Part shown: piece after piece, positions 10,184-19,854 of the stretch
Layout: each line of letters starts with the position of its first letter
Numbering within the stretch: position 1 is the first letter of the stretch
Assembly (NCBI RefSeq): GCF_022788695.1
Contig: NZ_CP085154.1
Span: 1,054,001 to 1,118,000 of the forward strand
DNA: 64,000 nucleotides
Source of the DNA: Pseudosulfitobacter sp. DSM 107133
Lineage (GTDB): Bacteria > Pseudomonadota > Alphaproteobacteria > Rhodobacterales > Rhodobacteraceae
Direction of reading: 5' to 3'
The notes under the pieces: model-generated
Database searches by the model: none
Told to the model about the DNA's origin: nothing
What the model saw: only the letters and a program-made list of their open reading frames with translations
Made by a program: the position numbers and the translations under genes

Positions 10184-10630
10184 GTGATGAACGCGAAACC
10201 ACATAGATCCCAAAAGCCTCTGGACAGGATCAACCGCTGCGTACCGCTGCGCGCGGCGGTCCTGACCACGCTGATGGCGACGGCCGCCCCGCTGTGGGCC
10301 TTTGACGTGCCTTCGGGGCAGGTGATTGATCTGCAAGAGGTGTTGATCGACGACACCAGCGGCACGAGCATCCTGCGGTTCCGCTTTCTGGCCCCCGAAA
10401 TTGCCCGCGACGGCGGCACCATGTCCTATGTGGACAGCGCCCCCGATATCGAATCTCTGTGCGCAAATACTGTGGTTCCCTACATCGCTGAATATGCGCT
10501 GACACCCGAAGTCGTGGTGATCTCTCTGGCCGACCGCGCGGTCGAATTTGGCCAGCCGGACCCCGACGCGACCCAATTCTTTGATGCTTTTCGCATCGAA
10601 AACGATACCTGTATTTGGGAGGCTTTTTGA
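10184..10630 (+). CDS. Exported DUF6497-like protein
   Basis: 148 residues starting 10 bp after pccB, so probably co-transcribed. Residues ~20-39 form a signal peptide (LRAAVLTTLMATAAPLWA) after a basic N-terminus. The mature part has two cysteines (about residues 93 and 143) that could form a periplasmic disulfide. It resembles the small roseobacter family DUF6497, which has no known function. No catalytic motif is visible. Either of two adjacent ATGs (10184, 10187) may be the start. Confidence 0.65.
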   Translation: MMNAKPHRSQKPLDRINRCVPLRAAVLTTLMATAAPLWAFDVPSGQVIDLQEVLIDDTSGTSILRFRFLAPEIARDGGTMSYVDSAPDIESLCANTVVPYIAEYALTPEVVVISLADRAVEFGQPDPDATQFFDAFRIENDTCIWEAF

Positions 10631-10844
10631 TGCCTGCACAACATCTTGCGGCGCGACCCTCATGTAAGCGGGAAATTGCGTCTTTGGAGTCACAGCGCGG
10701 CGCGATGACGCAGCGCAGATATCTTTCGCATTTGGAATCCGCTATGTTTGCGCCAAGGAAACCCGTTGGGTCCCTTACCTCAATTGAGGCAGGGTCCGCA
10801 CAGCCGTGCGGGCAACGCCTTGTGCATCTAAACAGGAGATACAG

Positions 10845-10988
10845 ATGTCGAAGAACATCATACTTTTGGCATTGTTCGGTTTTACAGCCGTCGTTGCCGC
10901 CTGTGCGCGCGAGCAGCAGGAAGAATTTCTCGTGGTCGATCCCGAGCCCATCTCGGTCGAGCCAACATATACCGGGAAATATAAATAA
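10845..10988 (+). CDS. Small lipoprotein, 47 residues
   Basis: A clear AACAGGAG ribosome-binding site lies 6-8 bases before the ATG. The peptide is a lipoprotein signal (MSKNIILLALFGFTAVVAAC, lipobox VAAC) followed by only 28 residues, acidic and ending PTYTGKYK. The function is unknown. Its tail resembles the segment VGPIFSGKYG in the lipoprotein at 62748-63017, so the two may be paralogues. A strong hairpin follows 12 bases after the stop. The 214-bp gap before it (10631-10844) has short palindromes (CCTCAATTGAGG, GCACAGCCGTGC) but no gene I can support. Confidence 0.7.
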   Translation: MSKNIILLALFGFTAVVAACAREQQEEFLVVDPEPISVEPTYTGKYK

Positions 10989-11000
10989 TCCCACTTCAGC

Positions 11001-11018
11001 GCAGGCCTTCGGGCCTGC
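11001..11018 (+). terminator. Hairpin terminator after the small lipoprotein gene
   Basis: Perfect GCAGGCC-TTCG-GGCCTGC stem with a stable TTCG tetraloop, 13 bp after the stop at 10988. The T-tract is poor (CTCTGG), so efficiency is uncertain. Confidence 0.6.
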
Positions 11019-11063
11019 TCTGGCCCCAAAACTGGCCCTGAGTTCCGTGCGTGGGGGTGTCCC

Positions 11064-11411
11064 ATGCTGAAACACCGTGGTTTTCCCGGTCGTCTGGCCA
11101 GCACCGATTTCCAATTTACCCTGCGCCGCGCCAACCCAAAGGGCGCAACGCCGCTGACCCGCCGCGAGCGCAAGCGCGACCGCAAGCCGGCTGACCGGCG
11201 CGCCGATCTGGGCTTTATGAAAGCCCTGTGGGAGCAGTTCGGAGAAGAACCGTTCGAACGCGGCAATCTGGACGCGGGGCGTTTGTCCTGGCTGTTTGGT
11301 CGAGAAGTGATTCCCGCTATGGATGAATTCGACCCGGAATCCTACGAGTCGCTTCTGGTGATCGACGTCAAGGTTGCACGGGCGTCCTTTCCCGAAGCAT
11401 TTGACGCGTGA
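11064..11411 (+). CDS. Hypothetical basic protein
   Basis: 115 residues, no signal peptide or membrane segment. The N-terminal half is very basic (RRERKRDRKPADRRAD, about residues 33-48); the C-terminal half is acidic and hydrophobic (EEPFERGNLDAGRLSWLFG). Codon use is like the neighbouring genes, and a terminator-like hairpin separates it from the upstream lipoprotein. I do not recognise the family. The start at 11064 gives the longest frame but lacks a strong ribosome-binding site. Confidence 0.5.
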   Translation: MLKHRGFPGRLASTDFQFTLRRANPKGATPLTRRERKRDRKPADRRADLGFMKALWEQFGEEPFERGNLDAGRLSWLFGREVIPAMDEFDPESYESLLVIDVKVARASFPEAFDA

Positions 11412-11573
11412 TCGGCATGAATTTGCTTGCAGATTCCAGTTTCAGGCGGGCATTGGCCGACGTGGGTTTCCGTGGCTTGGCAGGGCAGCAACTGTCGTGC
11501 CAGTTTCAACTTCAGGGTGCTGTGCTCTCAATCATTGCAGCCCCCGAACACCATCTCCATACCCCTTCCCCTT

Positions 11574-11615
11574 ACGGGCGGTGGCCTGAAGCCCTTCAGG
11601 TCCCGCCCGTCTTTT
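11574..11615 (+). terminator. Long two-part hairpin with T-tract
   Basis: Outer arms ACGGGCGG and CCGCCCGT, inner arms CCTGAA and TTCAGG, followed by CTTTT. It lies 165 bp after the gene ending at 11411, within 11412-11742, a 331-bp stretch with no convincing gene. It could end that transcript or a small RNA made from this gap. Confidence 0.6.
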
Positions 11616-11742
11616 CGCCGATGCGCGCTGCGATTTGGCGGAATTTGGCGCATCTTGAGGGGCTATGTCTTTTTACATTGTCGGAACCGTTCGATCTGTC
11701 ATGCGTTGAGCAGGCATATCAGGCAGTACAAGGACAAAAATC

Positions 11743-11949
11743 ATGCCCCTCAAATCCTTCATCATCGCAGCCATCGCTTGCGCAGGGCTGGCCGCCTGCG
11801 GTGACACCATCGGCGAACAGGCTCTGGTCGGCGGCGCCGTCGGCGCAGGCGCGGCAGCGGTCGCATCGGGCAGCATCCTCACGGGTGCGGCCGTCGGTGT
11901 TGCCGGCAACGTTGCCTACTGTCAGGCATACCCGCACAAATGTAACTGA
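11743..11949 (+). CDS. Small glycine-zipper lipoprotein
   Basis: 68 residues: lipoprotein signal with lipobox LAAC (residues 1-19, MPLKSFIIAAIACAGLAAC), then a glycine/alanine-rich hydrophobic stretch (VGGAVGAGAAAVASGSILTG) typical of glycine-zipper outer-membrane lipoproteins, then CQAYPHKCN with two cysteines. It is probably an envelope-associated structural lipoprotein. A strong terminator follows before pccA, so it is not part of the pccA transcript. Confidence 0.75.
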   Translation: MPLKSFIIAAIACAGLAACGDTIGEQALVGGAVGAGAAAVASGSILTGAAVGVAGNVAYCQAYPHKCN

Positions 11950-12028
11950 TCGCCGGACGCGGGCAGGGGGCCACAGCGCGTCTTTGCCGTTTCCGCCGAT
12001 CTCTTCCGAAATTCGCAACAATGCCGCA

Positions 12029-12056
12029 ACCGCCCTGCTTTCGCAGGGCGGCTTTT
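12029..12056 (+). terminator. Intrinsic terminator before pccA
   Basis: Perfect 8-bp stem CGCCCTGC-TTTC-GCAGGGCG (12031-12050) followed by GCTTTT. It ends transcription of the small lipoprotein gene 35 bp before pccA, so pccA should have a promoter of its own or depend on read-through. Confidence 0.75.
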
Positions 12057-12090
12057 CGCGTTCGGCACCATTCAACTCAAGGGACCCGAT

Positions 12091-14139
12091 ATGTTCAAAA
12101 AGATCCTGATCGCCAACCGTGGTGAAATCGCCTGCCGTGTCATCAAGACCGCGCGCAAAATGGGTATCCAGACGGTTGCCATCTATTCCGACGCCGACCG
12201 CAAGGCACTGCACGTCGAAATGGCTGACGAAGCCGTGCACATCGGCCCGCCGCCTGCCAACCAGTCCTATATCGTCATCGACAAGGTGATGGAGGCTGTG
12301 AAGTCTTCGGGCGCCGAAGCGGTCCACCCCGGCTATGGTTTCCTGTCGGAAAACTCGAAATTCGCCGAGGCGCTGGATGCCGCCGGGGTCGCCTTTGTCG
12401 GCCCGCCCGTGGGTGCGATTGAAAAGATGGGTGACAAGATCACCTCGAAGAAGATCGCCCAGGAGGCCGGCGTCAGCACCGTGCCCGGTTACATGGGGCT
12501 GATTGATGATGCCGAACATGCGGTCAAGATCGCTGCCGAGGTCGGCTATCCGGTAATGATCAAGGCCAGCGCCGGTGGCGGCGGCAAGGGGATGCGGATC
12601 GCGTGGAACGACGACGAGGCCCGCGAGGGGTTCCAATCGTCCAAGAACGAGGCGGCCAACAGCTTTGGCGACGACCGGATTTTCATCGAGAAATTCGTGA
12701 CCCAGCCGCGTCACATCGAAATTCAGGTTCTGTGCGACAGCCACGGCAACGGCATCTATCTGGGCGAACGCGAATGTTCGATCCAGCGCCGCAACCAGAA
12801 GGTTGTCGAAGAGGCACCCAGCCCCTTCCTTGACGAGAAAACCCGCCGCGCGATGGGCGAACAGGCCGTGGCATTGGCCCAAGCCGTGAATTACGCAAGT
12901 GCGGGCACCGTGGAATTCATCGTCGATGGCGACAAGAATTTCTATTTTCTGGAAATGAACACCCGCTTGCAGGTGGAACACCCTGTAACCGAGCTGATCA
13001 CCGGTGTCGATCTGGTCGAACAGATGATCCGCGTCGCCAATGGCGAAGCGCTGAGCATCACGCAAGACGACGTAAAGCTGAACGGCTGGGCCATCGAAAA
13101 CCGCCTTTATGCCGAAGATCCCTATCGCGGCTTCCTGCCGTCGATTGGCCGTCTGACCCGCTACCGTCCCCCCGCCGAGGTGGCCGCAGGTCCGCTGCTG
13201 GACAACGACAAATGGCAGGGCGATGCCGCCGCTGGCCCCGTCGCCGTGCGCAATGACACCGGCGTGTTCGAGGGCGGCGAGATCAGCATGTATTACGACC
13301 CGATGATCGCCAAGCTTTGCACATGGGCACCCACCCGCGCCGAGGCGATCGAGGCCATGCGTGTGGCACTCGACAGCTTCGAGGTCGAAGGCATCGGGCA
13401 CAACCTGCCGTTCCTTTCTGCCGTGATGGATCACCCGATCTTTATCAAGGGCGAGATGACAACCGCCTTTATCGCCGAGGAATATCCCGAAGGCTTCGAG
13501 GGTGTGAACCTGCCCGAGGCGGACCTGAAACGTATCGCCGCCGCCACCGCCGCGATGAACCGTATCGGAGAAATCCGCCGCGCCCGCGTGTCGGGCCGCA
13601 TGGACAATCATGAACGCAAGGTCGGCACAGACTGGAACGTGGCGCTGCAAGGGGTCTCCTTTGACGTCACCATCAGCGCCGCCGACAGCACGGGGGCCAC
13701 GGTGACATTCGACAGCGGTGAAAGCCTACGGGTGCAGGGCGACTGGACCCCCGGTGACCAGCTGGCCAAGATGACCGTGGGCGATGCGCCGTTGGTGCTG
13801 AAGGTCGGCAAGATCAGCGGCGGTTTCCGCATCCGCACCCGTGGCGCCGACCTCAAGGTGCATGTGCGTACCCCGCGTCAGGCCGAACTGGCCCGCCTGA
13901 TGCCCGAGAAAGTCGCGGCGGACACCTCCAAACTGCTGCTGTGCCCGATGCCGGGTCTGGTGGTGAAACTGGACGTGGCCGAAGGCGACCAGGTGCAAGA
14001 GGGCCAGGCCCTGTGCACCATCGAAGCGATGAAGATGGAAAACATCCTGCGCGCCGAAAAGGCAGGCACCGTGTCCAAGGTCAACGCCAGCGCAGGCGAC
14101 AGCCTTGCGGTGGATGATATCATCATGGAGTTCGAATAA
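12091..14139 (+). CDS. pccA: Propionyl-CoA carboxylase, alpha (biotin carboxylase/carrier) subunit
   Basis: 682 residues. The biotin-carboxylase half starts MFKKILIANRGEIACRVI and carries the ATP-grasp glycine loop KASAGGGGKGMRI. A linker domain that contacts PccB is in the middle, and the C-terminal biotinyl domain has EAMKMEN with the biotinylated lysine at about residue 648. It carboxylates biotin with ATP and bicarbonate and delivers CO2 to PccB. Length and domain order are normal for PccA rather than for an acetyl-CoA carboxylase AccC alone. It is functionally linked to pccB and to the mutase at 15730. Confidence 0.96.
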   Translation: MFKKILIANRGEIACRVIKTARKMGIQTVAIYSDADRKALHVEMADEAVHIGPPPANQSYIVIDKVMEAVKSSGAEAVHPGYGFLSENSKFAEALDAAGVAFVGPPVGAIEKMGDKITSKKIAQEAGVSTVPGYMGLIDDAEHAVKIAAEVGYPVMIKASAGGGGKGMRIAWNDDEAREGFQSSKNEAANSFGDDRIFIEKFVTQPRHIEIQVLCDSHGNGIYLGERECSIQRRNQKVVEEAPSPFLDEKTRRAMGEQAVALAQAVNYASAGTVEFIVDGDKNFYFLEMNTRLQVEHPVTELITGVDLVEQMIRVANGEALSITQDDVKLNGWAIENRLYAEDPYRGFLPSIGRLTRYRPPAEVAAGPLLDNDKWQGDAAAGPVAVRNDTGVFEGGEISMYYDPMIAKLCTWAPTRAEAIEAMRVALDSFEVEGIGHNLPFLSAVMDHPIFIKGEMTTAFIAEEYPEGFEGVNLPEADLKRIAAATAAMNRIGEIRRARVSGRMDNHERKVGTDWNVALQGVSFDVTISAADSTGATVTFDSGESLRVQGDWTPGDQLAKMTVGDAPLVLKVGKISGGFRIRTRGADLKVHVRTPRQAELARLMPEKVAADTSKLLLCPMPGLVVKLDVAEGDQVQEGQALCTIEAMKMENILRAEKAGTVSKVNASAGDSLAVDDIIMEFE

Positions 14140-14148
14140 GCCGTCATG

Positions 14149-14183
14149 GCCCGTGTTGCGTCGCATAACGCCCGCACACGGGC
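14149..14183 (+). terminator. Hairpin between pccA and the convergent DUF4174 gene
   Basis: GCCCGTGT (14149-14156) and ACACGGGC (14176-14183) form an 8-bp stem in the 62-bp gap between convergent genes. There is no T-tract on either side, so it is only a possible bidirectional stop. Confidence 0.4.
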
Positions 14184-14201
14184 GATGACCGGGGCTTTGG
14201 T

Positions 14202-14651
14202 TCAGCCCTCGGGTTTGACCGCGCCGCGCAGCTCTTGCTGGCGCAATGGCGTCTTGTCGATGCTGCGGGTGATTTCGCGCACATGCCAGGGCAGCGGCTT
14301 GCGCAACAGCACTTCGCCGTTTTTGTCGATAATGGCCATCATGTACCCCCGTGGGCGCAGCTTTTTGCGCAGGGGCGACGCGCCGGCCGGATCGGTGTCC
14401 AGCATCACCACCACGTCGCGCTCGAGCAAATCTTCGGCGCGCGCGCGCAGCAGCGCAACCTGTTCGACATATCGCGGGTCGGCGGGGCTGTCGGAAAATA
14501 CGATGATGGGCCGCTTTATCCAGACAAATTGCGCCAAATCAGTGACATCTGCCGTGGCAAAAAGCTGTTCGGCAGCGGTGGGGGTCGTGTCGTCAGCCAG
14601 GGCCGGAAGTGCTGTCATGGCCATGAAAACAAGGGCGAATAGTCTTTTCAT
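14202..14651 (-). CDS. Exported DUF4174 protein
   Basis: 149 residues with a signal peptide (MKRLFALVFMAMTALPALA). The mature protein matches the DUF4174 pattern: LAQFVWIKRPIIVFSDSPAD, then ERDVVVMLDT and a C-terminal GYMMAIIDKNGEVLLRKP. The fold resembles a thioredoxin-like domain without the CxxC active site. The biological role is unknown. It is convergent with pccA and separated from it by a hairpin. Confidence 0.8.
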   Translation of the reverse strand: MKRLFALVFMAMTALPALADDTTPTAAEQLFATADVTDLAQFVWIKRPIIVFSDSPADPRYVEQVALLRARAEDLLERDVVVMLDTDPAGASPLRKKLRPRGYMMAIIDKNGEVLLRKPLPWHVREITRSIDKTPLRQQELRGAVKPEG

Positions 14652-14831
14652 TGTCTCTCCTGTCCCCCTTAAGATAAGGGGTCGCGCTGCAATTTCGATA
14701 CTGAAACGGCATCAAGGCGCGATTAAATCCTCTGTAACGGGCGCGGGCGCATGATCCGCAGGCTCCGATCCAGACTGTCATACCATTCTCTTGCACACGG
14801 GGCGCATGTCTTGCGAAAGGACACAAGCCCC

Positions 14832-15767
14832 ATGGACGTTATCCTGCATTTGGGTGCGCACCGCACCGGTTCGACCAGCTTTCAGGATGCGCTGCGGCGC
14901 AATGCCGACAGCCTCAAAGGGGCCGGCATCGGCTTTTGGGGGCCACGGCGCACCCGGTCCGGCCTGTTTGCGGGGACATTGCCGCAACCGGGCAGCGATC
15001 CGGTGCGCGCGGCCCGTCGTGCGCGGGGGCGGGTGCAGCTGCATCTGAACAAGACGGCGGCCAGCGGTGTCAGAACCCTGTTGATCAGCGACGAGAACAT
15101 GATCGGCTCGGTGCGCGCCAACATGCGCGCGCACGGACTGTACCCTGACATCGGGCAGCGCATGGCCCGCTATGCGCAGCTTTTTGACGGTCGGGTCACG
15201 CGCATTGTGCTGTCCTTACGCGCCCAGGACCTGTGGTGGTCCTCGGCCATCGCCTATGGCATCGGGCGCGGCGCGCCGGTGCCCGACTATCAGGCGCTCA
15301 ACCTGATTTCCCAATCACGCCGCAACTGGCGCGATGTCATCTCCGATCTGGCCTGCGCCGTCCCCGACGCCGACCTGCGCATTCTGCCGTTTGAACGTTT
15401 CGCAGGGCGTGCCAACGCCATTCTTGCTGCAGGCGTCGGTTGCGATGTCGCTTTGCCCACACAGGGCGACTGGCTGAACCGCGCCCCCGATGCCGCCGCC
15501 CTGCGCGCTCTTGTGAGTGAACGCGGCGGACCCACGCACACGATCACCGGCCATGGCCGCTGGACCCCATTTACCCCCGAACAATCCACGCAGCTGCGCG
15601 CCGCCTATGCCGATGATCTGGCATGGCTGGCGGCGGGCGCGGACGGGCTTGCAACACTGACACAGGATCCGGGACGCACAAGAGCGGGACAAACCCTGCC
15701 GTTCGCCCCACAACCAAAAGGACATAGACATGACCGACCAAAAGGCAGACTGGCGCACTCTGGCTGA
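14832..15767 (+). CDS. Sulfotransferase-like P-loop protein
   Basis: 311 residues. The N-terminus [18 protein letters not shown] contains a PAPS-binding-like P-loop (GAHRTGST), as in sulfotransferase-family proteins of marine alphaproteobacteria. [14 protein letters not shown] at about residues 120-135 could be the second nucleotide-binding region. The substrate is unknown. The open frame runs back to 14751, but the ATG at 14832 places the P-loop at the usual position. The 3' end overlaps the mutase gene by 38 bp in another frame, so the two are probably coupled by transcription. Confidence 0.65.
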   Translation: MDVILHLGAHRTGSTSFQDALRRNADSLKGAGIGFWGPRRTRSGLFAGTLPQPGSDPVRAARRARGRVQLHLNKTAASGVRTLLISDENMIGSVRANMRAHGLYPDIGQRMARYAQLFDGRVTRIVLSLRAQDLWWSSAIAYGIGRGAPVPDYQALNLISQSRRNWRDVISDLACAVPDADLRILPFERFAGRANAILAAGVGCDVALPTQGDWLNRAPDAAALRALVSERGGPTHTITGHGRWTPFTPEQSTQLRAAYADDLAWLAAGADGLATLTQDPGRTRAGQTLPFAPQPKGHRHDRPKGRLAHSG

Positions 15768-17859
15768 GGGCGAATTGCGGGGCCGACCCGTGGACGACCT
15801 GACGTGGAAAACGCTGGAAGGCATCGACGTCCAGCCGCTCTATACCCAGGACGACCTGAAAGACGTCAGCCATCTGGGCACCATCCCCGGCGTCGCGCCC
15901 TATACCCGTGGGGTCAAGGCGACGATGTATGCAGGCCGCCCCTGGACCATCCGCCAGTATGCCGGTTTCTCAACGGCCGAAGAATCCAACGCCTTTTACC
16001 GGCGCAACCTGGCTGCCGGTCAACAGGGCGTGTCTGTGGCCTTTGATCTGGCCACCCACCGTGGCTATGACAGCGATCACGAGCGTGTTGTCGGTGACGT
16101 GGGCAAGGCCGGGGTTGCCATTGATTCAGTCGAGGACATGAAAATCCTCTTCGACGGCATCCCGCTGGACAAGGTCTCTGTGTCGATGACGATGAACGGC
16201 GCGGTGATCCCGATTTTGGCCAGCTTTATCGTCGCGGGCGAAGAGCAGGGCCACGACCGCAAGGTGCTGGCGGGGACCATCCAGAACGACATTCTCAAAG
16301 AGTTCATGGTGCGCAACACCTATATCTACCCGCCCGAGCCGTCGATGCGCATCATCGGGGACATCATCGAATACACTTCGGATTTCATGCCGAAGTTCAA
16401 CTCGATCTCGATCTCGGGCTATCACATGCAAGAGGCGGGTGCGAACCTTGTTCAAGAGCTGGCGTTCACGCTGGCCGACGGGCGCGAATACGTGCGCACC
16501 GCCATCGCCGCAGGCATGGACGTGGACCGTTTCGCCCCGCGCCTGTCGTTCTTCTTTGCCATCGGCATGAACTTTTTCATGGAGGCCGCCAAACTGCGCG
16601 CCGCGCGTCTGCTGTGGTCGCGGATCATGGAAGAGTTTGACCCCAAGGACGCGAAATCCTCGATGCTGCGCACCCACTGCCAGACATCCGGTGTCAGCCT
16701 TGCGGAACAGGACCCTTACAACAACGTGGTGCGCACCGCCTACGAGGCGATGAGCGCGGTGCTGGGCGGCACCCAGTCGCTGCACACCAACTCGCTGGAC
16801 GAGGCGATCGGCCTGCCCACCGAACATTCCGCCCGCATCGCGCGGAATACGCAGTTGATCCTGCAAGAGGAAACCGGCGTGACGAACGTGGTCGATCCGC
16901 TGGCCGGGTCCTACTATGTTGAAAAGCTGACACACGATCTGGCCGAGGCCGCATGGACCCTGATCGAAGAGGTCGAGGAACTGGGCGGCATGACCAAGGC
17001 GGTTGCATCCGGTATGCCCAAACTGCGCATCGAAGAGGCGGCCGCGACCCGTCAGGCCAATATCGACCGTGGCGACGAGGTGATCGTGGGCGTCAACAAG
17101 TACCGCCGCGACAAGGAAGAGCCGATCGACATTCTGGACGTCGACAACGTGGCGGTGCGCCTCAGCCAGATCGCGCGTCTGGAAAAAATCCGCGCCACCC
17201 GCGACGATGCGGCCTGCACCGCCGCGCTGGATGAACTCAGCCGCCGCGCCCGCGAGGGTGGCAACCTGTTGGACGCAGCGGTCGAAGCCGCCCGCGCCCG
17301 CGCCTCAGTCGGAGAAATCAGCATGGCGATGGAAAAAGTATTCGGCCGCCACCGCGCCGAAGTGAAGACATTGGCAGGGGTTTACGGCGCCGCCTACGAG
17401 GGCGACGAAGGCTTTGCCGCGATCCAGAAATCGGTCGAGGATTTTGCCGGGGAAGAAGGCCGCCGCCCGCGTATGCTGGTGGTCAAGATGGGGCAGGACG
17501 GCCACGACCGTGGGGCCAAGGTGATTGCCACCGCCTTTGCCGACATCGGCTTTGACGTGGACGTGGGCCCGCTGTTCCAGACCCCCGCCGAAGCCGCGCA
17601 GGATGCGGTGGACAACGATGTGCACGTCATCGGCATCAGCAGCCAGGCGGCAGGGCACAAAACACTGGCCCCGCAATTGGTGCAGGCGCTGAAAGACGCA
17701 GGTGCGGGGGATATTCTGGTGATCTGCGGCGGCGTGATCCCGCAGCAGGATTACCAGTTCCTCTATGACGCGGGCGTCAAGGCGATCTTTGGCCCCGGCA
17801 CCAACATCCCCGCCGCCGCACAGGATATCCTGCGCCTGATCCGCGAAACCCGCGGCTGA
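15730..17859 (+). CDS. mcm: Methylmalonyl-CoA mutase (single-chain, B12-dependent)
   Basis: 709 residues, the usual length of the single-chain alphaproteobacterial enzyme. It isomerises (R)-methylmalonyl-CoA to succinyl-CoA. The N-terminal catalytic barrel includes [19 protein letters not shown] and [13 protein letters not shown]. The C-terminal cobalamin-binding domain has the DxHxxG motif at about residues 590-595 (DGHDRG, His592 as lower cobalt ligand) and ends with a Rossmann-like GGVIPQQDY. It consumes the product of PccAB after epimerisation; no epimerase gene is in the window. Its start overlaps the preceding gene, and a strong terminator follows. Confidence 0.96.
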   Translation: MTDQKADWRTLAEGELRGRPVDDLTWKTLEGIDVQPLYTQDDLKDVSHLGTIPGVAPYTRGVKATMYAGRPWTIRQYAGFSTAEESNAFYRRNLAAGQQGVSVAFDLATHRGYDSDHERVVGDVGKAGVAIDSVEDMKILFDGIPLDKVSVSMTMNGAVIPILASFIVAGEEQGHDRKVLAGTIQNDILKEFMVRNTYIYPPEPSMRIIGDIIEYTSDFMPKFNSISISGYHMQEAGANLVQELAFTLADGREYVRTAIAAGMDVDRFAPRLSFFFAIGMNFFMEAAKLRAARLLWSRIMEEFDPKDAKSSMLRTHCQTSGVSLAEQDPYNNVVRTAYEAMSAVLGGTQSLHTNSLDEAIGLPTEHSARIARNTQLILQEETGVTNVVDPLAGSYYVEKLTHDLAEAAWTLIEEVEELGGMTKAVASGMPKLRIEEAAATRQANIDRGDEVIVGVNKYRRDKEEPIDILDVDNVAVRLSQIARLEKIRATRDDAACTAALDELSRRAREGGNLLDAAVEAARARASVGEISMAMEKVFGRHRAEVKTLAGVYGAAYEGDEGFAAIQKSVEDFAGEEGRRPRMLVVKMGQDGHDRGAKVIATAFADIGFDVDVGPLFQTPAEAAQDAVDNDVHVIGISSQAAGHKTLAPQLVQALKDAGAGDILVICGGVIPQQDYQFLYDAGVKAIFGPGTNIPAAAQDILRLIRETRG

Positions 17860-17864
17860 AACGA

Positions 17865-17901
17865 AAGCGGGCCGCCCTGTGATGGGGCGGCCCGCTTCTG
17901 T
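17865..17901 (+). terminator. Strong terminator between mcm and nhaA
   Basis: A 13-bp perfect stem AAGCGGGCCGCCC (17865-17877) / GGGCGGCCCGCTT (17885-17897) followed by CTGTT. It lies between convergent genes and starts with AA, so it can work in both directions. Confidence 0.8.
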
Positions 17902-17922
17902 TCCAATACAATTACTGCGCCG

Positions 17923-19110
17923 TCAGGCCGCCTCGGCCTCAGCATCGACCGGCGTGCGCTGTGCCGCCAGCATCAGCGCGCAATAGCCCATCAGCCCCGA
18001 CACGATCGACCCCGACAACACGCCCAGACGCACTTCGTTCATCAGCAACGGGTTGTCATAGCTCAGACCGCCGATAAACAGCGACATGGTAAAGCCGACA
18101 CCGGCCAGACAGGCCACACCATAGATGTGCAGCATTGTGGCCCCCGCCGGCATCCGTGCAAGGCCGGTCTTGACCATCAGCATCACCACACCGAACACCC
18201 CCACCTGTTTGCCCACGATCAGACCCAGCGCAATGCCCATGGGCAGCGGGCTGATCATGTCGGCGAACGTCATGCCTTTCAGCACCACACCGGCGTTGGC
18301 AAAGGCAAAGATCGGGATGATAAGGTAGAAGACGTAAGGCGTCAGCGCATGTTCCAGCGAATGCAGCGGCGACTTGCCCCAGCGGTCTTTCAGCGGAATA
18401 CAGAAGGCGGTGACCACACCGGCCAGCGTCGCGTGCACGCCTGATTTCAGTACGAAATACCACATGATCGTGCCCAGCAGCAGGGCGGGGCCGACCACAT
18501 GGGTGCCCTTGATGTTCAGATAGATCAGCGCCGCAAGCGGGATCATCGCCAGAAACAGGTAATCCAGGTTCAGGTTCGCCGTGTAGAACAGCGCGATGAT
18601 GATGATCGCACCCAAATCGTCCAGAATGGCCAGCGTCAGCAGGAACACTTTCAACGACACGGGCGCGCGGCTGCCCACCAGCGCCAGAATACCCAGGGCA
18701 AAGGCGATGTCAGTTGCCGCCGGAATGGCCCAGCCGTTGATGTTTTCGGGAATCTGCCAGTTGATCGCCAGAAACACCACCGCAGGCAGCGCCATGCCAA
18801 GGATTGCCGCAACACCGGGCAGCACCACATCGCGGGGGTTCTTCAGCTTGCCCTCCATCATCTCGCGCTTCAGCTCAAGCCCGATCAGAAAGAAGAAAAC
18901 CGCCATCAACCCGTCGTTGATCCACAGGATCAAGGGCTTGGACAGGCCTTCGCCGTTCAATGTCACCGAAAATTTGGCCGTCAGAAAGGACTGATAAGCA
19001 TCCTGCAAGCCCGAGTTTGCCACCATCATGGCGGCGACAGCGGACAGCATCAGCAATATGCCCCCCGCAGCTTCGTGGCTGAAAAATTTGTCTAGCGCGC
19101 GAAGCAGCAT
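17923..19110 (-). CDS. nhaA: Na+/H+ antiporter NhaA
   Basis: 395 residues, about 12 membrane segments. The paired aspartates of the ion-binding site are in LTLAILDDLGAIIIIALFY, and IPAATDIAFALGILALVG is the preceding helix with the conserved TD. It exchanges cytoplasmic Na+ (or Li+) for protons, which suits a marine or saline organism with a betaine pathway. The frame is open well upstream, but the ATG at 19110 with GAGGGA before it starts with the standard RALDKFFSHEAAGGILL, so longer starts are spurious. It appears to be a single-gene transcript. Confidence 0.95.
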   Translation of the reverse strand: MLLRALDKFFSHEAAGGILLMLSAVAAMMVANSGLQDAYQSFLTAKFSVTLNGEGLSKPLILWINDGLMAVFFFLIGLELKREMMEGKLKNPRDVVLPGVAAILGMALPAVVFLAINWQIPENINGWAIPAATDIAFALGILALVGSRAPVSLKVFLLTLAILDDLGAIIIIALFYTANLNLDYLFLAMIPLAALIYLNIKGTHVVGPALLLGTIMWYFVLKSGVHATLAGVVTAFCIPLKDRWGKSPLHSLEHALTPYVFYLIIPIFAFANAGVVLKGMTFADMISPLPMGIALGLIVGKQVGVFGVVMLMVKTGLARMPAGATMLHIYGVACLAGVGFTMSLFIGGLSYDNPLLMNEVRLGVLSGSIVSGLMGYCALMLAAQRTPVDAEAEAA

Positions 19111-19230
19111 AGGATATCCCTCTAAGTTGTAATTGATTGGCTTACAGATGGCTTCTTTGGCGCTAAAATCAATGCAACATGCTGCGTTAAACGGGCGCAG
19201 CAATGCATTTTTTGACATAGGATTTCCGAT

Positions 19231-19854
19231 ATGATGCAGTTCGACCACATCGCAGTGGCAGGGGCCACTTTGGCCGAGGCCACTGCCCATGTTGAAACGG
19301 CCCTGGGGGTGTCTTTGCAGCCCGGTGGCGAACATGCGGTATTTCACACCCACAACACCCTGTTGGGCCTTGCCGACGGCCTCTACCTCGAAGCGATTAC
19401 GATCAATCCCGACGCGCCGCAGCCCGACCGCGCGCGCTGGTTCGATCTGGACCGGTTCACCGGCCCCGCGCGTCTGACCAACTGGATCTGCCGCTGCGAC
19501 GATATGGATGCGCTGCTGGCGCAATTGCCCGATCTGCCACCCCAAGGCGCTGGGCAGCCGGTTGATCTGCAGCGCGGTGATCTGCGCTGGCGCATGGCGG
19601 TGCCTGCGGGCGGCGTGCTGCCCTATGACAATTGCTGGCCTGCGTTGATCCAGTGGCAAACCACGCAGCACCCCGCGGCCCGCCTGACGCCCAGCGGTGT
19701 CAGCCTGTCGCGTCTGATCGTCAGCCATCCGCGGGCCGATGATCTGCGCAGCGCCCTTGGCCCCTGTCTGAACGATTCTCGCGTGGTATTCGACACCGGC
19801 CCTGCGGCCCTGCACGCCCGGTTTGACACGCCTCACGGCACGCGCAGCCTATGA
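19231..19854 (+). CDS. VOC/glyoxalase-like domain protein
   Basis: 207 residues. The N-terminus FDHIAVAGATLAEATAHVE and HTHNTLLGLADGLYLEAI are typical of the glyoxalase-like/VOC fold used by a family of uncharacterised bacterial proteins. Metal-ligand positions (His5, Glu at about 55) are plausible but not proven. It overlaps the following GNAT gene by four bases (ATGA), so the two are translated together. No reaction can be assigned. Confidence 0.75.
   Translation: MMQFDHIAVAGATLAEATAHVETALGVSLQPGGEHAVFHTHNTLLGLADGLYLEAITINPDAPQPDRARWFDLDRFTGPARLTNWICRCDDMDALLAQLPDLPPQGAGQPVDLQRGDLRWRMAVPAGGVLPYDNCWPALIQWQTTQHPAARLTPSGVSLSRLIVSHPRADDLRSALGPCLNDSRVVFDTGPAALHARFDTPHGTRSL

Noticed and set aside
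11412..11742. Known small RNA (6S, SRP or CcsR-like) ending at the 11574 hairpin
   Set aside because: I could not match any conserved core of those RNAs; only the terminator-like hairpin is supported.
11408..12109. 233-codon open frame over 11408-12109
   Set aside because: It runs through two terminator hairpins and the small lipoprotein gene in another frame, and its composition is not protein-like.
17923..19836. 637-residue version of NhaA with a long N-terminal extension
   Set aside because: The extension overlaps the VOC gene on the other strand, and the normal NhaA start has a good ribosome-binding site.
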